The notes: generated by a model not told the origin, from the letters alone. A stretch of DNA of 64,000 nucleotides from Miltoncostaea sp963703045 (GCA_963703045.1 OY969782.1:2480001-2544000), one strand, 5' to 3'; shown: positions 42,421 to 54,272, counted from the stretch's first letter. Translations and numbers: made by a program.

Positions 42421-42842
42421 GCGGTGCGGCGCCGCACCGGGCGCTCGGAGATGCTGCGCTCGGTGAGCAGTCCGGTGTCGTCGCGAACGATCAGATAGGC
42501 GCCGTCATCGGGGCTCTCGAGGAAACCGAGCAGCTCCTCGACCCGCTCGGGGCCGAGGCGGTCGGCGAGGCGCTGCGCCGCGGCCAGGGGCGCCTCGCGT
42601 CCGGCGCGCCGGTCGGCGCCGCTGCGCCGTTCCGTCTGCCGGCGGCGGTCCGCCTCCTCGACCGGCGTGCCCGTGTCGGCCGCCTTCGTCGAGGCGCCGG
42701 ACCGGAGGGGGCGGCTCGGCGCCCAGATCTTGCGACTCTGCGTGTGGTGCCAGCAGTAGGGGCTTCCGCGGAAGGGGCTCTGCTGACATCTCTTGCCGTG
42801 CGCTGCGATCGCCACGCATCGGCTGAGGGAACGCGTCTCCAT
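42417..42842 (-). CDS. Hypothetical protein with Cys/His motif (DUF5763-like)
   Basis: 141 residues. The N-terminus RCVAIAAHGKRCQQSPFRGSPYCWHH has the C-x8-C-x10-C-x2-H spacing of small zinc modules found in DUF5763-like proteins. A basic middle follows, then a helical C-terminal part (RVEELLGFLESPDDGAYLIV). Function unknown; a nucleic-acid or zinc-binding role is a guess. ATG at 42842. Its stop shares the CTAG with the S4-domain gene. Confidence 0.6.
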   Translation of the reverse strand: METRSLSRCVAIAAHGKRCQQSPFRGSPYCWHHTQSRKIWAPSRPLRSGASTKAADTGTPVEEADRRRQTERRSGADRRAGREAPLAAAQRLADRLGPERVEELLGFLESPDDGAYLIVRDDTGLLTERSISERPVRRRTA

Positions 42843-42924
42843 CCCTGCCGCCCCACACTTGTTGCCCGGTGCATCATTTGTAGCTCGCACCGACCGGGAA
42901 GTCCAGTGGATCGGCGCGTGCAAC

Positions 42925-42953
42925 TTGCGGGAACGACCGGGCTTTCCTAGACT
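42925..42953 (+). promoter_or_regulatory. Canonical promoter of rplM (TTGCGG-17-TAGACT)
   Basis: -35 at 42925-42930, 17-bp spacer, -10 at 42948-42953. It gives a leader of about 58 nt with GGAGGT at about 42999-43004, unlike the leaderless genes elsewhere. Confidence 0.6.
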
Positions 42954-43017
42954 CCGCGGTCGTTCTCGCGGCGCCACTCGCGCCGCGTCGTCATGTCGTG
43001 GAGGTCGGTACCCGCCC

Positions 43018-43470
43018 GTGAGCACACTCAGCGCAAAGCCCGGCACGGTCGAACGCCGCTGGTACGTCGTCAACGCCGAGGGCCAGAACCTCGGGCGGCT
43101 CGCCTCGATCATCGCCGAGACGCTCGCCGGCAAGCGCTCGCCCTGGTACACGCGCCACTGCGACACCGGCGACTTCGTCGTGGTGCTCAACGCGGGCAAG
43201 GTCACCGTCACGGGCAACAAGCTCCGCGACAAGCGGTACTGGCGCCACTCGGGCTACCCGGGCGGCATCCGCAGCCGCACCCTCGGCGAGCAGCTCGAGC
43301 GCCGCCCCGAGGAGGTGCTCCGCAAGGCCGTCCGCGGAATGCTCCCGAAGAACAGCCTCGGCCGCGCCCAGCTGATGAAGCTCAAGATCTACGCCGGCTC
43401 CGAGCACCCGCACGCCGCCCAGCAGCCTGAGCCCCTGCGCCTCACCCGAGTCGCGGAGGTCCCCGCGTGA
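43018..43470 (+). CDS. rplM: 50S ribosomal protein L13
   Basis: 150 residues, GTG start. RRWYVVNAEGQNLGRLAS, HCDTGDFVVVLNAGKVTVTGNK and GMLPKNSLGRAQLMKLKIYAG are diagnostic. Overlaps rpsI by GTGA, the conserved L13-S9 pair. Confidence 0.97.
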   Translation: MSTLSAKPGTVERRWYVVNAEGQNLGRLASIIAETLAGKRSPWYTRHCDTGDFVVVLNAGKVTVTGNKLRDKRYWRHSGYPGGIRSRTLGEQLERRPEEVLRKAVRGMLPKNSLGRAQLMKLKIYAGSEHPHAAQQPEPLRLTRVAEVPA

Positions 43471-43874
43471 GCACCGACGCCCCCACCGCCGAGCGCTATC
43501 GCGCCACCGGCAAGCGCAAGAACGCCGTCGCGCGCGTCATCCTGAAGCCCGGCGACGGCACCATCACCTGCAACGGCCGCCCGGTCAACGAGTTCTTCGG
43601 CCGCGCAGTCCTGGTGACCCAGGCCCGGATGCCGTTCGCGGCGACGGGCACCGAGGGCCGGTTCGACGTGATCGCCCTGCTGCACGGCGGCGGCGTCTCG
43701 GGTCAGGCCGGCGCCCTGCGCCACGGCATCGCCAAGGCGCTCACCGCGGCTGACGAGAACCTCCGCCCCGACCTCAAGCGCGAGGGATTCCTGACGCGGG
43801 ACGCCCGCATCAAGGAGCGCAAGAAGGCCGGACTGAAGGGCGCCCGCAAGCGTCCCCAGTTCTCGAAGAGGTAG
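43467..43874 (+). CDS. rpsI: 30S ribosomal protein S9
   Basis: 135 residues: YRATGKRKNAVARVILKPGDG, GGGVSGQAGALRHGIAKAL, and the basic tail KKAGLKGARKRPQFSKR that reaches the P-site. GTG start overlaps the rplM stop. Confidence 0.97.
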   Translation: MSTDAPTAERYRATGKRKNAVARVILKPGDGTITCNGRPVNEFFGRAVLVTQARMPFAATGTEGRFDVIALLHGGGVSGQAGALRHGIAKALTAADENLRPDLKREGFLTRDARIKERKKAGLKGARKRPQFSKR

Positions 43875-43878
43875 TCGC

Positions 43879-45237
43879 CTGAGCTCCGGCGCGTCGACGC
43901 CGCGGCACCTGTTCGGTACGGACGGGGTGCGCGGCGTCGCCAACCGGGACCTCGGCCCGGAGCTCGCCACGGCCCTCGGCCGCGCCCTCGGGTCGCGGCT
44001 CCGGCCCGGCTCGCGGGTGATGATCGGTCGCGACACGCGGCGCAGCGGCCCGATGCTCGAGGCGGCCCTCGCCGCGGGGCTCGCCAGCGCCGGAGCCGAC
44101 GCGGTGCTGCTCGGCGTGCTGCCGACGCCCGCCGTCGCCGAGCTGACCCTGGCGACGGGCTGTGCCGCCGGGGCGGTCATCAGCGCCTCGCACAACCCCT
44201 TCCCCGACAACGGCATCAAGCTCTTCGGCCCCGACGGCTTCAAGCTGGCCGACGACGAGGAGGCGGCCGTGGAGGCCGCGATCGGCGAGCCGGGCGAGCG
44301 CCCCGAGGGCGGCGCCCTCGGGGTCATCGACCACTGGCTCGAGGGGCGGGACCGCTACATCGAGTCGATCGACGCGCGGTGCCCGGTCGACCTGTCGGGC
44401 CGGCACATCGTCGTCGATTGCGCCCACGGGGCGACCCACGTCACCGCCCCCGAGGTGTTCGAGGCCCGCGGCGCCCGGGTCACGGCGATCGGCGTGGCGC
44501 CCGACGGCGTCAACATCAACGCGGGCTGCGGCTCGACCCACCTCGACCTGCTGTCGCGGACGGTCGTCGAGCTCGGCGCCGACCTCGGCATCGCGTTCGA
44601 CGGCGACGGCGACCGCGCGCTCGCGGTGGACCGCACCGGCGCGGCGGTCGACGGCGACCAGATCCTCGCGATCTGCGCGCTCGACATGCGTCGGCGCGGC
44701 CTGCTCGCCGGCGACGCGGTGGTGACCACGACGATGACCAACCTCGGGTTCCGGCGCGCGATGGCGGGCGCCGGCATCGAGGTGAGGTGGACCGACGTGG
44801 GCGACCGCTACGTGCTCGAGGAGATGCGCGGAGGCGGTTTCGTGCTGGGGGGCGAGCAGAGCGGCCACCTGATCAACCTGGAGCACGGCCCCTCGGGCGA
44901 CGGCCTCGCCGCCGCCCTGCACCTGCTCGGGGCGCTCGTCGCCACGGGTGAGGAGCTGGGGACCGCCGCGGCCATCGTGCAGCGCCTGCCCCAGCGACTC
45001 GTCAACGTCGTCGTGGAGCGCAAGTCCGATCTGCCGGATGCCGATGGGACATGGGCGGCCGTGCGCGAGTGCGAGGCGGCTCTCGGCGAGGACGGCCGGG
45101 TGGTCGTCCGCGCCTCGGGCACCGAGCCGCTCGTGCGGGTGATGGTCGAGGCGCCGAGCGTCGAGGAGTGCGAGAGCTGGTGCGCCCGCATCGCCGCGAT
45201 CGCACGGATGGAGCTGGGCGGCTCGTCGCTACCCTGA
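43879..45237 (+). CDS. glmM: Phosphoglucosamine mutase, apparent CTG start
   Basis: 452 residues from CTG 43879. Converts glucosamine-6-P to glucosamine-1-P for UDP-GlcNAc. LFGTDGVRGVAN at the N-terminus, catalytic serine loop GAVISASHNPFPDNGIKLFG, metal loop AFDGDGDRALAVD, sugar loop GGEQSGH and phosphate loop RASGTEPLVRVMVEA. The only canonical start in frame is GTG 43927, inside the conserved FGTDGVRG motif. CTG 43879 sits 4 bp after the rpsI stop with AGAGG 8-9 nt upstream. Precedes glmS, the previous pathway step. Confidence 0.94.
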   Translation: MSSGASTPRHLFGTDGVRGVANRDLGPELATALGRALGSRLRPGSRVMIGRDTRRSGPMLEAALAAGLASAGADAVLLGVLPTPAVAELTLATGCAAGAVISASHNPFPDNGIKLFGPDGFKLADDEEAAVEAAIGEPGERPEGGALGVIDHWLEGRDRYIESIDARCPVDLSGRHIVVDCAHGATHVTAPEVFEARGARVTAIGVAPDGVNINAGCGSTHLDLLSRTVVELGADLGIAFDGDGDRALAVDRTGAAVDGDQILAICALDMRRRGLLAGDAVVTTTMTNLGFRRAMAGAGIEVRWTDVGDRYVLEEMRGGGFVLGGEQSGHLINLEHGPSGDGLAAALHLLGALVATGEELGTAAAIVQRLPQRLVNVVVERKSDLPDADGTWAAVRECEAALGEDGRVVVRASGTEPLVRVMVEAPSVEECESWCARIAAIARMELGGSSLP

Positions 45238-45278
45238 GCTGCGGACCGCGGTTCGTGCCGCGATAGAGGAGGCCCTGG

Positions 45279-47121
<1,843 letters not shown>

Positions 47122-47132
47122 AGGCTGAGACG

Positions 47133-47507
47133 ATGGCCATCGTGGGAGTCGGGCTGGACGTGATGGAGATCGACCGGTTCGCCACCGCGCTCGCGCGTCG
47201 CCCGCGGCTCGCCGAGCGGTGCTTCACCGAGGCCGAGGCCGCCTACTGCGCGGGCAAGCCGTTCCCCCCGCAGCACTTCGCCGCCCGCTTCGCCGCCAAG
47301 GAGGCGGTGGGCAAGGCGCTCGGCATCGGCATGACGCGCTGGCGCGAGGTCGAGGTCGTGCGCGGGCGCGGCGCCCCCACCATCGCCCTGCACGGCCGGT
47401 ACGCCGACCGGGCTCGCCAGTTGGGAGTCGATCGCATCCACGTCTCCCTCACCCACGGCCGGGACTCGGCGATGGCCGTCGCGGTCGCGGAGGCCGCCGG
47501 GGACTGA
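47133..47507 (+). CDS. acpS: Holo-[acyl-carrier-protein] synthase
   Basis: 124-residue 4'-phosphopantetheinyl transferase activating ACP. GVGLDVMEIDRFATAL (metal Asp), RFAAKEAVGKALGIG (metal Glu/Lys) and HVSLTHGRDSAMAVAVAE. Standard length, 11 bp after glmS. The AcpS-NnrE/D-Alr order is common in actinobacteria. Confidence 0.95.
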   Translation: MAIVGVGLDVMEIDRFATALARRPRLAERCFTEAEAAYCAGKPFPPQHFAARFAAKEAVGKALGIGMTRWREVEVVRGRGAPTIALHGRYADRARQLGVDRIHVSLTHGRDSAMAVAVAEAAGD

Positions 47508-47529
47508 TCTGCGAGGATCCGGGGTCACC

Positions 47530-49075
47530 GTGGCTCCCGTACCGCCCCACCTCCTCCCGCCCGTCCCCGGCTGCACGCCGCTCTTCGACGCAGCCGCGAT
47601 GCGCGAGGCCGACCGCCGGGCGTCGGAGGACCACGGCATCCCCTCGATCCTGCTCATGGAGAGGGCCGGGATGGCCGCGGCGCACGAGATCCTCGCCCGC
47701 TGGCCGGACGGCGGGGCGGTCGTCGTGCTGGTGGGTACGGGCAACAACGGCGGCGACGGCATGGTCGTGGCGCGCCATCTCAGCGAGGCGGGCCGGGCGG
47801 TGCGCGTGCTCGCGCCGGACGGGCGCCCCCCGCGCACGCCCGACGCGGCCGTCATGACCGCCATCGCCGCGAGCATCGGCCTCGTCGTCGAGCAGTTCGA
47901 CCCCTCCGAGGCCCACGACGACGCCATCGCGGTGGATGCGCTGCTGGGCACGGGGGCGACCGGGCCGCCGCGCGCGCCGGTGCTCGCGGCGGTCGAGTGG
48001 CTGGCGGCCCACGCGGGGCCGGTCGTCGCCCTCGACGTGCCCTCGGGGGTCGAGGCCGACACGGGGCGCGCGCCGGGCGCCGCGGTGCGCGCCGACCTGA
48101 CCGTGGCCTTCCACGGCGACAAGGCGGGGCTGCACGTCGAACCCGGGCTCGGCCGCGCCGGCCGGGTGGTGGTCGCCGACATCGGCATCCCGGGCCTCGT
48201 CCGCGTGCCCCCGGTCGCATGGCTCGCCGGACCGGGGGTCGATCGCGTGCATCCCGGCCAAGGCGTCGGGCACCGACAAGTACGCATCCGGCTCGGTCCT
48301 CGTGGTCGCGGGCTCGCCCGGCCTCACCGGTGCGGCGGCGCTCGCGGCGCTGTCGGCCCTCCGGGCGGGCGCCGGCCTCGTGGTGGCGGCGGTGCCGGCG
48401 GGGGTGCAGCCCCTGGTGGCCGCGCACCTGCTGGAGGTCATGTGCGCGCCGGTGCCCGACGACGACGGCCGCCTGCACCCCCGGTCGGTCGATGCCGTGC
48501 TCGGCGAGGCGCGGCGCGCCTCGGCGGTCGCCATCGGCCCCGGCCTCGGCCGCGCGGACGGGACGACGACGGCGGTGGAGGCGCTGATCGACGCGCTCGA
48601 GCAGCCCGTCGTGATCGATGCCGACGGCCTCTGGCACCTGGGCGACGCGCCCGAGCGCGTCGCCGGCCGCCGCGGCCCGACGGTGCTGACCCCCCACGCG
48701 GGCGAGGCCGCACGGCTGCTCGGGCGGGCCCGGACCGAGGTCGAGGGCGACCGTCTGGCGAGCGCCCGGGAGCTGGCCGCCCGCGCAGGTGCCGTGGTGG
48801 TGCTGAAGGGCGCGGGCACGGTCACGGCGGCGCCCGACGGGACGGCGGTCGTCAATCACGGCGGCACCGCGGCCCTGGCCACCGCCGGCACCGGCGACGT
48901 CCTCACCGGCGCCGTCGCGGCGGCGCTCGCCAAGGGCATGGACCCGCTGCCGGCGGCGGTCGCGGCCGTCGCCGCGCACGCTCGCGCGGGCGAGCTCGCC
49001 GGAGCCGGCGACGGCACGATCGCATCGGACGTCCGGGACGCCCTCCCGCGGGCGATCGCCGGGGCCCGCGGGTGA
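47530..49075 (+). CDS. nnr: Bifunctional NAD(P)H-hydrate epimerase/dehydratase, one frame break
   Basis: About 515 residues when joined. N-terminal epimerase (YjeF_N): MREADRRASEDHGIPSILLMERAG, VLVGTGNNGGDGMVVARHL. C-terminal ADP-dependent dehydratase: VLVVAGSPGLTGAAAL, AIGPGLGRADG, TVLTPHAGEAARLLG, ATAGTGDVLTGAVAA. It repairs hydrated NAD(P)H. The frame changes by one extra base near 48250, between GPGVDRV and IPAKASGTDKYASGS, i.e. in the linker between the two enzymes, so split translation into two proteins cannot be excluded. Confidence 0.92.
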
Positions 49076-50181
49076 CCGACGTCCGCGCGGTCGCGCGGAT
49101 CGACCTGGCGGCCGTCCGGCACAACGCCGCCGTGCTGGCCCGCGCCGCCGGAGGCGCCCGGCTGATGGCCGTCGTCAAGGCCGAGGGATACGGGCACGGC
49201 GCCGTCCCGGTGGCCCGGGCGGCGCGCGAGGGCGGCGCCGGCGATCTCGGCGTGGCCACGGTGGCCGAGGCCGAGGCGTTGCGGGCGGGCGGGATCGACG
49301 GGCCGTTGCTGGTGATGGGGCCCCTGACCGGCGGCGAGTGGGCGCGTGCCGCGTCGTGCGACGCCGACGTGACGGCCTGGACCGCCGCGGGCGTCGCGTC
49401 GGCCGCCGCGGCCGGGTGCGCCCGCGTGCACCTGAAGCTCGACACGGGCATGGGCCGCCTCGGCGCCCGTCCCGAGGACGTCGCGGACCTCGCGGACGCG
49501 GCCGCCGCGGTCTCCGGCTCGCTCGCGGTGGCCGGCCTGATGAGCCACTTCGCCACCGCCGACGAGACGACCGGCGAGAACGCGGGCTTCATGCGCGAGC
49601 AGCTCCTGCGCTTCCGGGCGGCCGTCGCCGACCTGCGCTCCCGCTTCCCGGACGCCGTGGTCCACGTCGCCAACTCCGCCGCCACGCTGCGCGAGCCGGC
49701 GGCCGCCTTCGACATGGTGCGGTGCGGCATCGCGCTGTACGGCTGCTCGCCCTTCGGGGGCGATCCGGACGACGACGATCTGCGCCCGGTCATGTCACTT
49801 CGCTCGTACGTGGCCTCGGTCAAGACCCTGCGCTCGCGCGAGAGCGTCGGTTACGGGCGCCGCTGGCGCGCGGCCCGCGGGACGCGCATCGCCCTCGTCC
49901 CCGTGGGGTACGCCGACGGCTACGCGCGCGCGCTCTCGGGTGTCGCCGAGGTCCTCGTCGGCGGCCGCCGCGTCCCGGTGGTGGGGGCGGTCTCGATGGA
50001 CCAGCTCACGCTCGACCTCGGACCCGAGGGCGGGGAGGACGTCGGGGACGAGGTCGTCCTGCTCGGAGCCCAGGGGGACGGGCGCATCACGGCGGAGGAG
50101 CTGGCCGGCTGGCGCGGCACGATCAACTACGAGGTGACCTGCGCCGTCGGCCCACGCGTGCCCCGGGTGCACGTGGGATGA
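49072..50181 (+). CDS. alr: Alanine racemase
   Basis: 369-residue PLP enzyme making D-alanine for peptidoglycan. PLP-lysine motif AVVKAEGYGHGAVPVA (Lys36), KLDTGMGRLG, VGYGRRW with the catalytic-type Tyr, and the C-terminal VGAVSMDQLTLDLG. GTG start overlaps the Nnr stop. Confidence 0.95.
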   Translation: MTDVRAVARIDLAAVRHNAAVLARAAGGARLMAVVKAEGYGHGAVPVARAAREGGAGDLGVATVAEAEALRAGGIDGPLLVMGPLTGGEWARAASCDADVTAWTAAGVASAAAAGCARVHLKLDTGMGRLGARPEDVADLADAAAAVSGSLAVAGLMSHFATADETTGENAGFMREQLLRFRAAVADLRSRFPDAVVHVANSAATLREPAAAFDMVRCGIALYGCSPFGGDPDDDDLRPVMSLRSYVASVKTLRSRESVGYGRRWRAARGTRIALVPVGYADGYARALSGVAEVLVGGRRVPVVGAVSMDQLTLDLGPEGGEDVGDEVVLLGAQGDGRITAEELAGWRGTINYEVTCAVGPRVPRVHVG

Positions 50182-51588
50182 GCGCCGACGGTCTGCAGGC
50201 CCTCACCGGGGCGCTGCCGCCCCTGGGCGGTCGTGCCTGGGTCGTCGGAGGGGCGGTGCGCGACGCCCTGGCCGGACGCCCGGCGGGCGCCGACATCGAC
50301 GTCGCCATCGACGGCGACGCCGCCGCCGCGGCCGCGGCGGTGGCCCGGCACGCCGGCGCCACCCGCTTCCGGCTCTCGCGCGACTTCGGCGCCTGGCGCG
50401 TGCAGGGGGGGCGCCTGCCCGGCTCGGTCGACATCACCCCGCTCCAGGGGCCGGACCTGGCCGAGGACCTCGCCCGTCGCGACCTGACGATCAACGCCCT
50501 CGCCGTGCCCCTCGGCGGCACGGGCGACGGCGAGGTGATCGACCTCCACGGAGGGCTCGCCGACCTGCGGGCAGGGGTGCTGCGACTGGTGCGGCCCGAC
50601 CGCGCTGCGGGACGACCCGGCCCGCCTGTTGCGGCTGGCGCGCATCGGCGAGCAGACAGGCTTCGCGCCCGATCCGGAGACCGTGCGGATCGCGCGCGGC
50701 GACGCGCCCCGGCTCTGGGAGGCTCCCGGCGAGCGCCTCGCCGACGAGCTCGCCCGCATCGTCCGGCTGCCGCGTCCCGACCGCGCGTTCGTGCGCATGG
50801 ACGACCTGGGCGTGCTCGGAGCCCTCGTGCCGCAGCTCGAGCAGTCGCGCGGGCTCGACCAGAGCGCCTACCACCACAAGGACGTGCTCGGGCACACGCT
50901 GGAGGTGGTGGAGCACGTCGTCGAGATCTGCGCCGACCCCGAGCCCGTCTTCCGCGGCCGGGCCGGGCGCGTGGCGCAGGCCCTCTCCGCGCCGCTCGCC
51001 GACGAGATGTCCGCACGCGACGCACTCATGCTGCCGGGGCTGCTGCACGACATGGCCAAGCCCGCCACGCGCGCCGTCACCCCCGAGGGCCGGGTGACCT
51101 TCATGGGGCACGACCGGTCCGGCGCCGAGATGGCCGACGACCTGCTGCGGAGGTTGCGCACGTCGACGCGGCTGCGCGAGTTCGTCGTGCGGTGCGTGCG
51201 ATGGCACCTGCCGCTCGGGTTCATGGTGCACCGCACGCCCCTGTCGCTGCGTCAGATCGACCGGTACCTGCGCGCGACCGCCCCGTCCGAGATCGAGATC
51301 ATCGTGCTGTCGGTCGCCGACCGCCTCGCGACGCAGGGGCCGCGCACCTCGGCGTCGGCGATCCGGCGTCATCTCGCGCTCGCCCGGGAGGTGATGGACA
51401 CGCACCTGACGCTGGCCGACCGGGGGCCGCAGGTGCCGTTGCTCGCGGGCGACGAGATCGCCGCGGAGCTCGGCCGGGAGCCAGGGGCGTGGCTGGCGCC
51501 GGTCGTCGAGGCCCTCCGCGAGGCCCAGGCGGTCGGCGCGGTCTCGACGAGGGCGCAGGCGATCCGACTCATCCGCAGGAGCGTCTGA
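50178..51588 (+). CDS. cca: CCA tRNA nucleotidyltransferase / poly(A) polymerase family with HD domain, one frame break
   Basis: About 469 residues when joined. Head: VVGGAVRDAL, ADIDVAIDGD (metal Asp pair), RRDLTINALAVPL; then LRDDPARLLRLARIGEQTGF (neck), and a C-terminal HD domain with HTLEVVEHV and LLHDMAKPAT. It adds or repairs the 3' CCA of tRNA. The frame changes by one extra base near 50602, between LRLVRPD and ALRDDPARLLRLA. ATG overlaps the alr stop (ATGA). Confidence 0.92.
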
Positions 51589-51652
51589 AACCACCTCGAT
51601 GTCCGCCGGGAACGCGCGGATGCAATCGATCCTGGCAAAACCGCAGGCCGGC

Positions 51653-51681
51653 TTGTGACCACCGACCCACGTCCCTAGGTT
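51653..51681 (+). promoter_or_regulatory. Promoter TTGTGA-17-TAGGTT
   Basis: -35 at 51653-51658, 17-bp spacer, -10 at 51676-51681, upstream of the CAP-domain gene with a leader of about 44 nt containing GGAAGGA. Confidence 0.55.
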
Positions 51682-51731
51682 CACCCGCGTTGCCGTGACT
51701 CCGGCGAGTGCCCCGACGGAAGGACGTGCAG

Positions 51732-52199
51732 ATGCGCAGAGCCCTGCGTGCTGGTTGCGGCGTGGCCGTGGCGGCCGTGGCCCTCGTGGGCCTACCGGTC
51801 GCCGAGGACGCCGCGGCGGCCTCGGACTGCGCGGCGACGCCCGCGCGTGCCGACGAGGCCGCCATGGCGAAGCTGATCGCCGCGAAGCGCCGCGCCACCG
51901 AGGCCCCGAAGGTGCGCGGTGACGCGCGGCTGACGAAGGTCGGACGCGCGAAGAGCATGGCGATGGCGAAGGGCGCCCCCTTCGCCCACGCGAGCGGCCT
52001 GCCGTGGGCCGACGGCCGCAGAGGGGGTCAGAACATCGCGATGGCCGACACCGCCGCGGAGGCCTTCACCGCGATGCTGGGGAGTCCCGGGCACCGGGCC
52101 AACATCGTCTCGCGGGCCTGGCGGTACTCCGGCGTCGGGGCGGCGCGGGCCTGCGACGGCCAGATCTTCTTCACCCTCAACTTCCTCGGGGCGCGGTAG
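51732..52199 (+). CDS. Secreted CAP-domain (SCP/PR1-like) protein
   Basis: 155 residues with signal peptide (about 1-32) and a CAP domain as in YkwD-type proteins: DARLTKVGRAKSMAMAKGAPFAHAS, GGQNIAMA, MLGSPGHRANIVSRAW. Two cysteines may form a disulphide. Function of bacterial members is unclear (cell-surface or stress roles). ATG 51732 has GGAAGGA upstream; an in-frame GTG at 51708 is less likely. Confidence 0.85.
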   Translation: MRRALRAGCGVAVAAVALVGLPVAEDAAAASDCAATPARADEAAMAKLIAAKRRATEAPKVRGDARLTKVGRAKSMAMAKGAPFAHASGLPWADGRRGGQNIAMADTAAEAFTAMLGSPGHRANIVSRAWRYSGVGAARACDGQIFFTLNFLGAR

Positions 52200-52223
52200 G
52201 GCTGCGCGCGCAGGGGCCGGGTG

Positions 52224-52229
52224 TAGGGT
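52224..52229 (+). promoter_or_regulatory. -10-like hexamer TAGGGT, leaderless
   Basis: Ends 6 nt before the GTG at 52236. Confidence 0.45.
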
Positions 52230-52235
52230 GCGCCC

Positions 52236-52799
52236 GTGGTCCGGCTCACCCGCATCTACACCCGGCTGGGCGACGGGGGTGACACTCACCTCGGCGACAT
52301 GAGCCGCACCCGCAAGACGAGCCGCCGCGTCGTCGCCTACGGCGACGTCGACGAGCTCAATGCGGCGCTCGGCGTCGCGCGCGCGCACGGCGTCCCCGTC
52401 GAGACCGACGCCCTGCTGGCCCGGGTGCAGAACGACCTGTTCGACGTCGGGGCCGATCTCTGCGTACCGCACAGCGAGGAGACCCGCGAGCGCCTGCGCA
52501 TGACCGCCGAGCAGGTCGAGCGCCTCGAGGGTTGGTGCGATGAGGTCAACGCGACCCTCTCCGATCTGACGAGCTTCGTGCTGCCGGCCGGCACGCCCGC
52601 GGCCGCCGCCCTGCACCTCGCCCGCACGATCTGCCGCCGTGCCGAGCGCTCGGCGGTCGCCCTCGCCGACGCCGAGACCGTCACCCCCGAGGCGATCGCC
52701 TACCTCAACCGGCTCTCCGACCTGCTCTTCATCCTCGCCCGGGACGCCAACCGCGAGACGGGCGACGTGCTCTGGGCGCCGGGGGGCGGCCGGCCCTAG
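52236..52799 (+). CDS. Cob(I)yrinic acid a,c-diamide adenosyltransferase (PduO type)
   Basis: 187-residue ATP:corrinoid adenosyltransferase making coenzyme B12. IYTRLGDGGDTHLGDMSRTRK (ATP loop), YGDVDELNAALGVAR, LPAGTPAAAALHLARTICRRAER and NRLSDLLFILARDAN are diagnostic. GTG start, leaderless. Its stop shares CTAG with the convergent RNase gene. Confidence 0.94.
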   Translation: MVRLTRIYTRLGDGGDTHLGDMSRTRKTSRRVVAYGDVDELNAALGVARAHGVPVETDALLARVQNDLFDVGADLCVPHSEETRERLRMTAEQVERLEGWCDEVNATLSDLTSFVLPAGTPAAAALHLARTICRRAERSAVALADAETVTPEAIAYLNRLSDLLFILARDANRETGDVLWAPGGGRP

Positions 52800-54272
52800 C
52801 CGGACCCGGCCGCGAAGCGCACGCGGCGCGTCGCGGCGTCGGCCTCGACCAGGCGGGCGCGGATCGGCGTGCCCGGCTCCGTGCCCTCGGCCCCCTCGAG
52901 GGTCGCGATCACGGCCGGGTCGCGGATCTGCACGGTGACCCGCCCGCCGCGCACGTCGGTCACCGTGGCGTCGAACACCTCCCCGAGGCGCCCCGCGAGC
53001 ACGGCGGCCTCGACCAGGTCGACCGCCGCCCTCTCGGCGCCGCGCGCCCGCCGCGCGGTCGCCGTCATCGTCTCCGCCACCGCGTCGAGGTCGTCGAGCG
53101 CCCACGCCGGGGGGCGCACGCCCGCGCAGAGCGCGACGACGATCTCGTTGGCGAAGCGGTCGCCGAGGCGCCGCAACGGCGCCGTCACGTGGGCGTAGAC
53201 CGCCGCGATGGCGGCGTGCACGGGGGGCTCGGGGCCGTCCGAGCTCCGCCAGGCCGCGTATCCGGCGCCCCGGAAGAGGCGCGCAGCGCGGACGGCGAAC
53301 GCGGCGTGGGCGGGATCGGCGGGGTCGAGCGCGCGCACCACGTCGGCGTAGCGCGCGCCCGTCGGGCCACGGCACCCCGAGCGCGCCGGCGCTGTGGCGC
53401 AGCGAGTCGAGGTCGTCCGGCTCGGCCGGGGCCAGGGTGCGGAACAGCCCGACGCCCCCCGCGATCATGATCCGAGCCGCGCAGATGCCGGCGAGCAGCG
53501 AGATCTGGGCATTCCAGTCCTCGACCGGCAGGGTCGCCTCGTAGCGCAGCCGGTAACCGCCGCCGGCCGCGGTCACGACCTCCTGCGCCGGCACGCCGAG
53601 GCTGACGCCGCCCCGGACGGCCTCCCGCTCGCGCCTCAGCAGGCCGACCTCCCGCAGCAGCGCGAGCGTGGCGTCGGCCGCCCCGTCGTCGATCTCCGAC
53701 TGTGCCTCCGCGTACGAGAGCGCGCGCCGGCTGCGCACCACGGCACGGCCGAGGGCGGCCTCGACGGGCTCGCCGTCGGGCCCGAGCAGGATCGACCACA
53801 CCAGGGCGTCGCGATCCTCGCCGGGCAGCAGACTCGCCGCGCCCTCGCCGAGCACCGTCGGGTGCAGGGGGGAGCGCCGGTCCGGCAGGTACACCGTCAC
53901 GCCCCGCGCGCGCGCCTCGGCATCGACCGCGCCGCCGGGGGCGACGACCGGGCCCAGGTCCGCGATGGCGTAGTGGACGCGCACGCGGTCGCCCTCGCGG
54001 GAGATCGCGAGAGCCTGGTCGAGGTCGCGCGACCCCTCGGGATCGATCGTGAGCAGCGGCAGATCGCGCCGGTCGGCCCGGCCGGCGCCCGGGCGGGCGC
54101 GCGCCGCGGCCGCCGCCGCGCGGGCCTCGTCCTCGACCGGCCCGGGGAACCGCTCGGGGATGCCCATCTCCCGGCGGATGGCGTCGAAGCCGTCCGCGAT
54201 GGGCGCGGCCGCCGCGCGCAGGCGCACGGGGGGCGCCGTCGCGTCCGGATCGCCGCCCCCGGTCGCGCTCAC
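52796..54272 (-). CDS. RNase II/R-family exoribonuclease, one frame break
   Basis: About 490 residues when joined; RNB-domain 3'-to-5' hydrolytic exoribonuclease. LLTIDPEGSRDLDQALAI and VHYAIADLGPVV carry the metal aspartates; YLPDRRSPLHPTVLGEGAASLLPG follows. Shorter than RNase R (about 800) and lacking clear cold-shock and S1 domains, like the short actinobacterial type. One extra base near 53353 separates GVPWPDGRA from YADVVRALDPADPAHAAF. GTG start overlaps the M15 peptidase stop. Confidence 0.88.
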
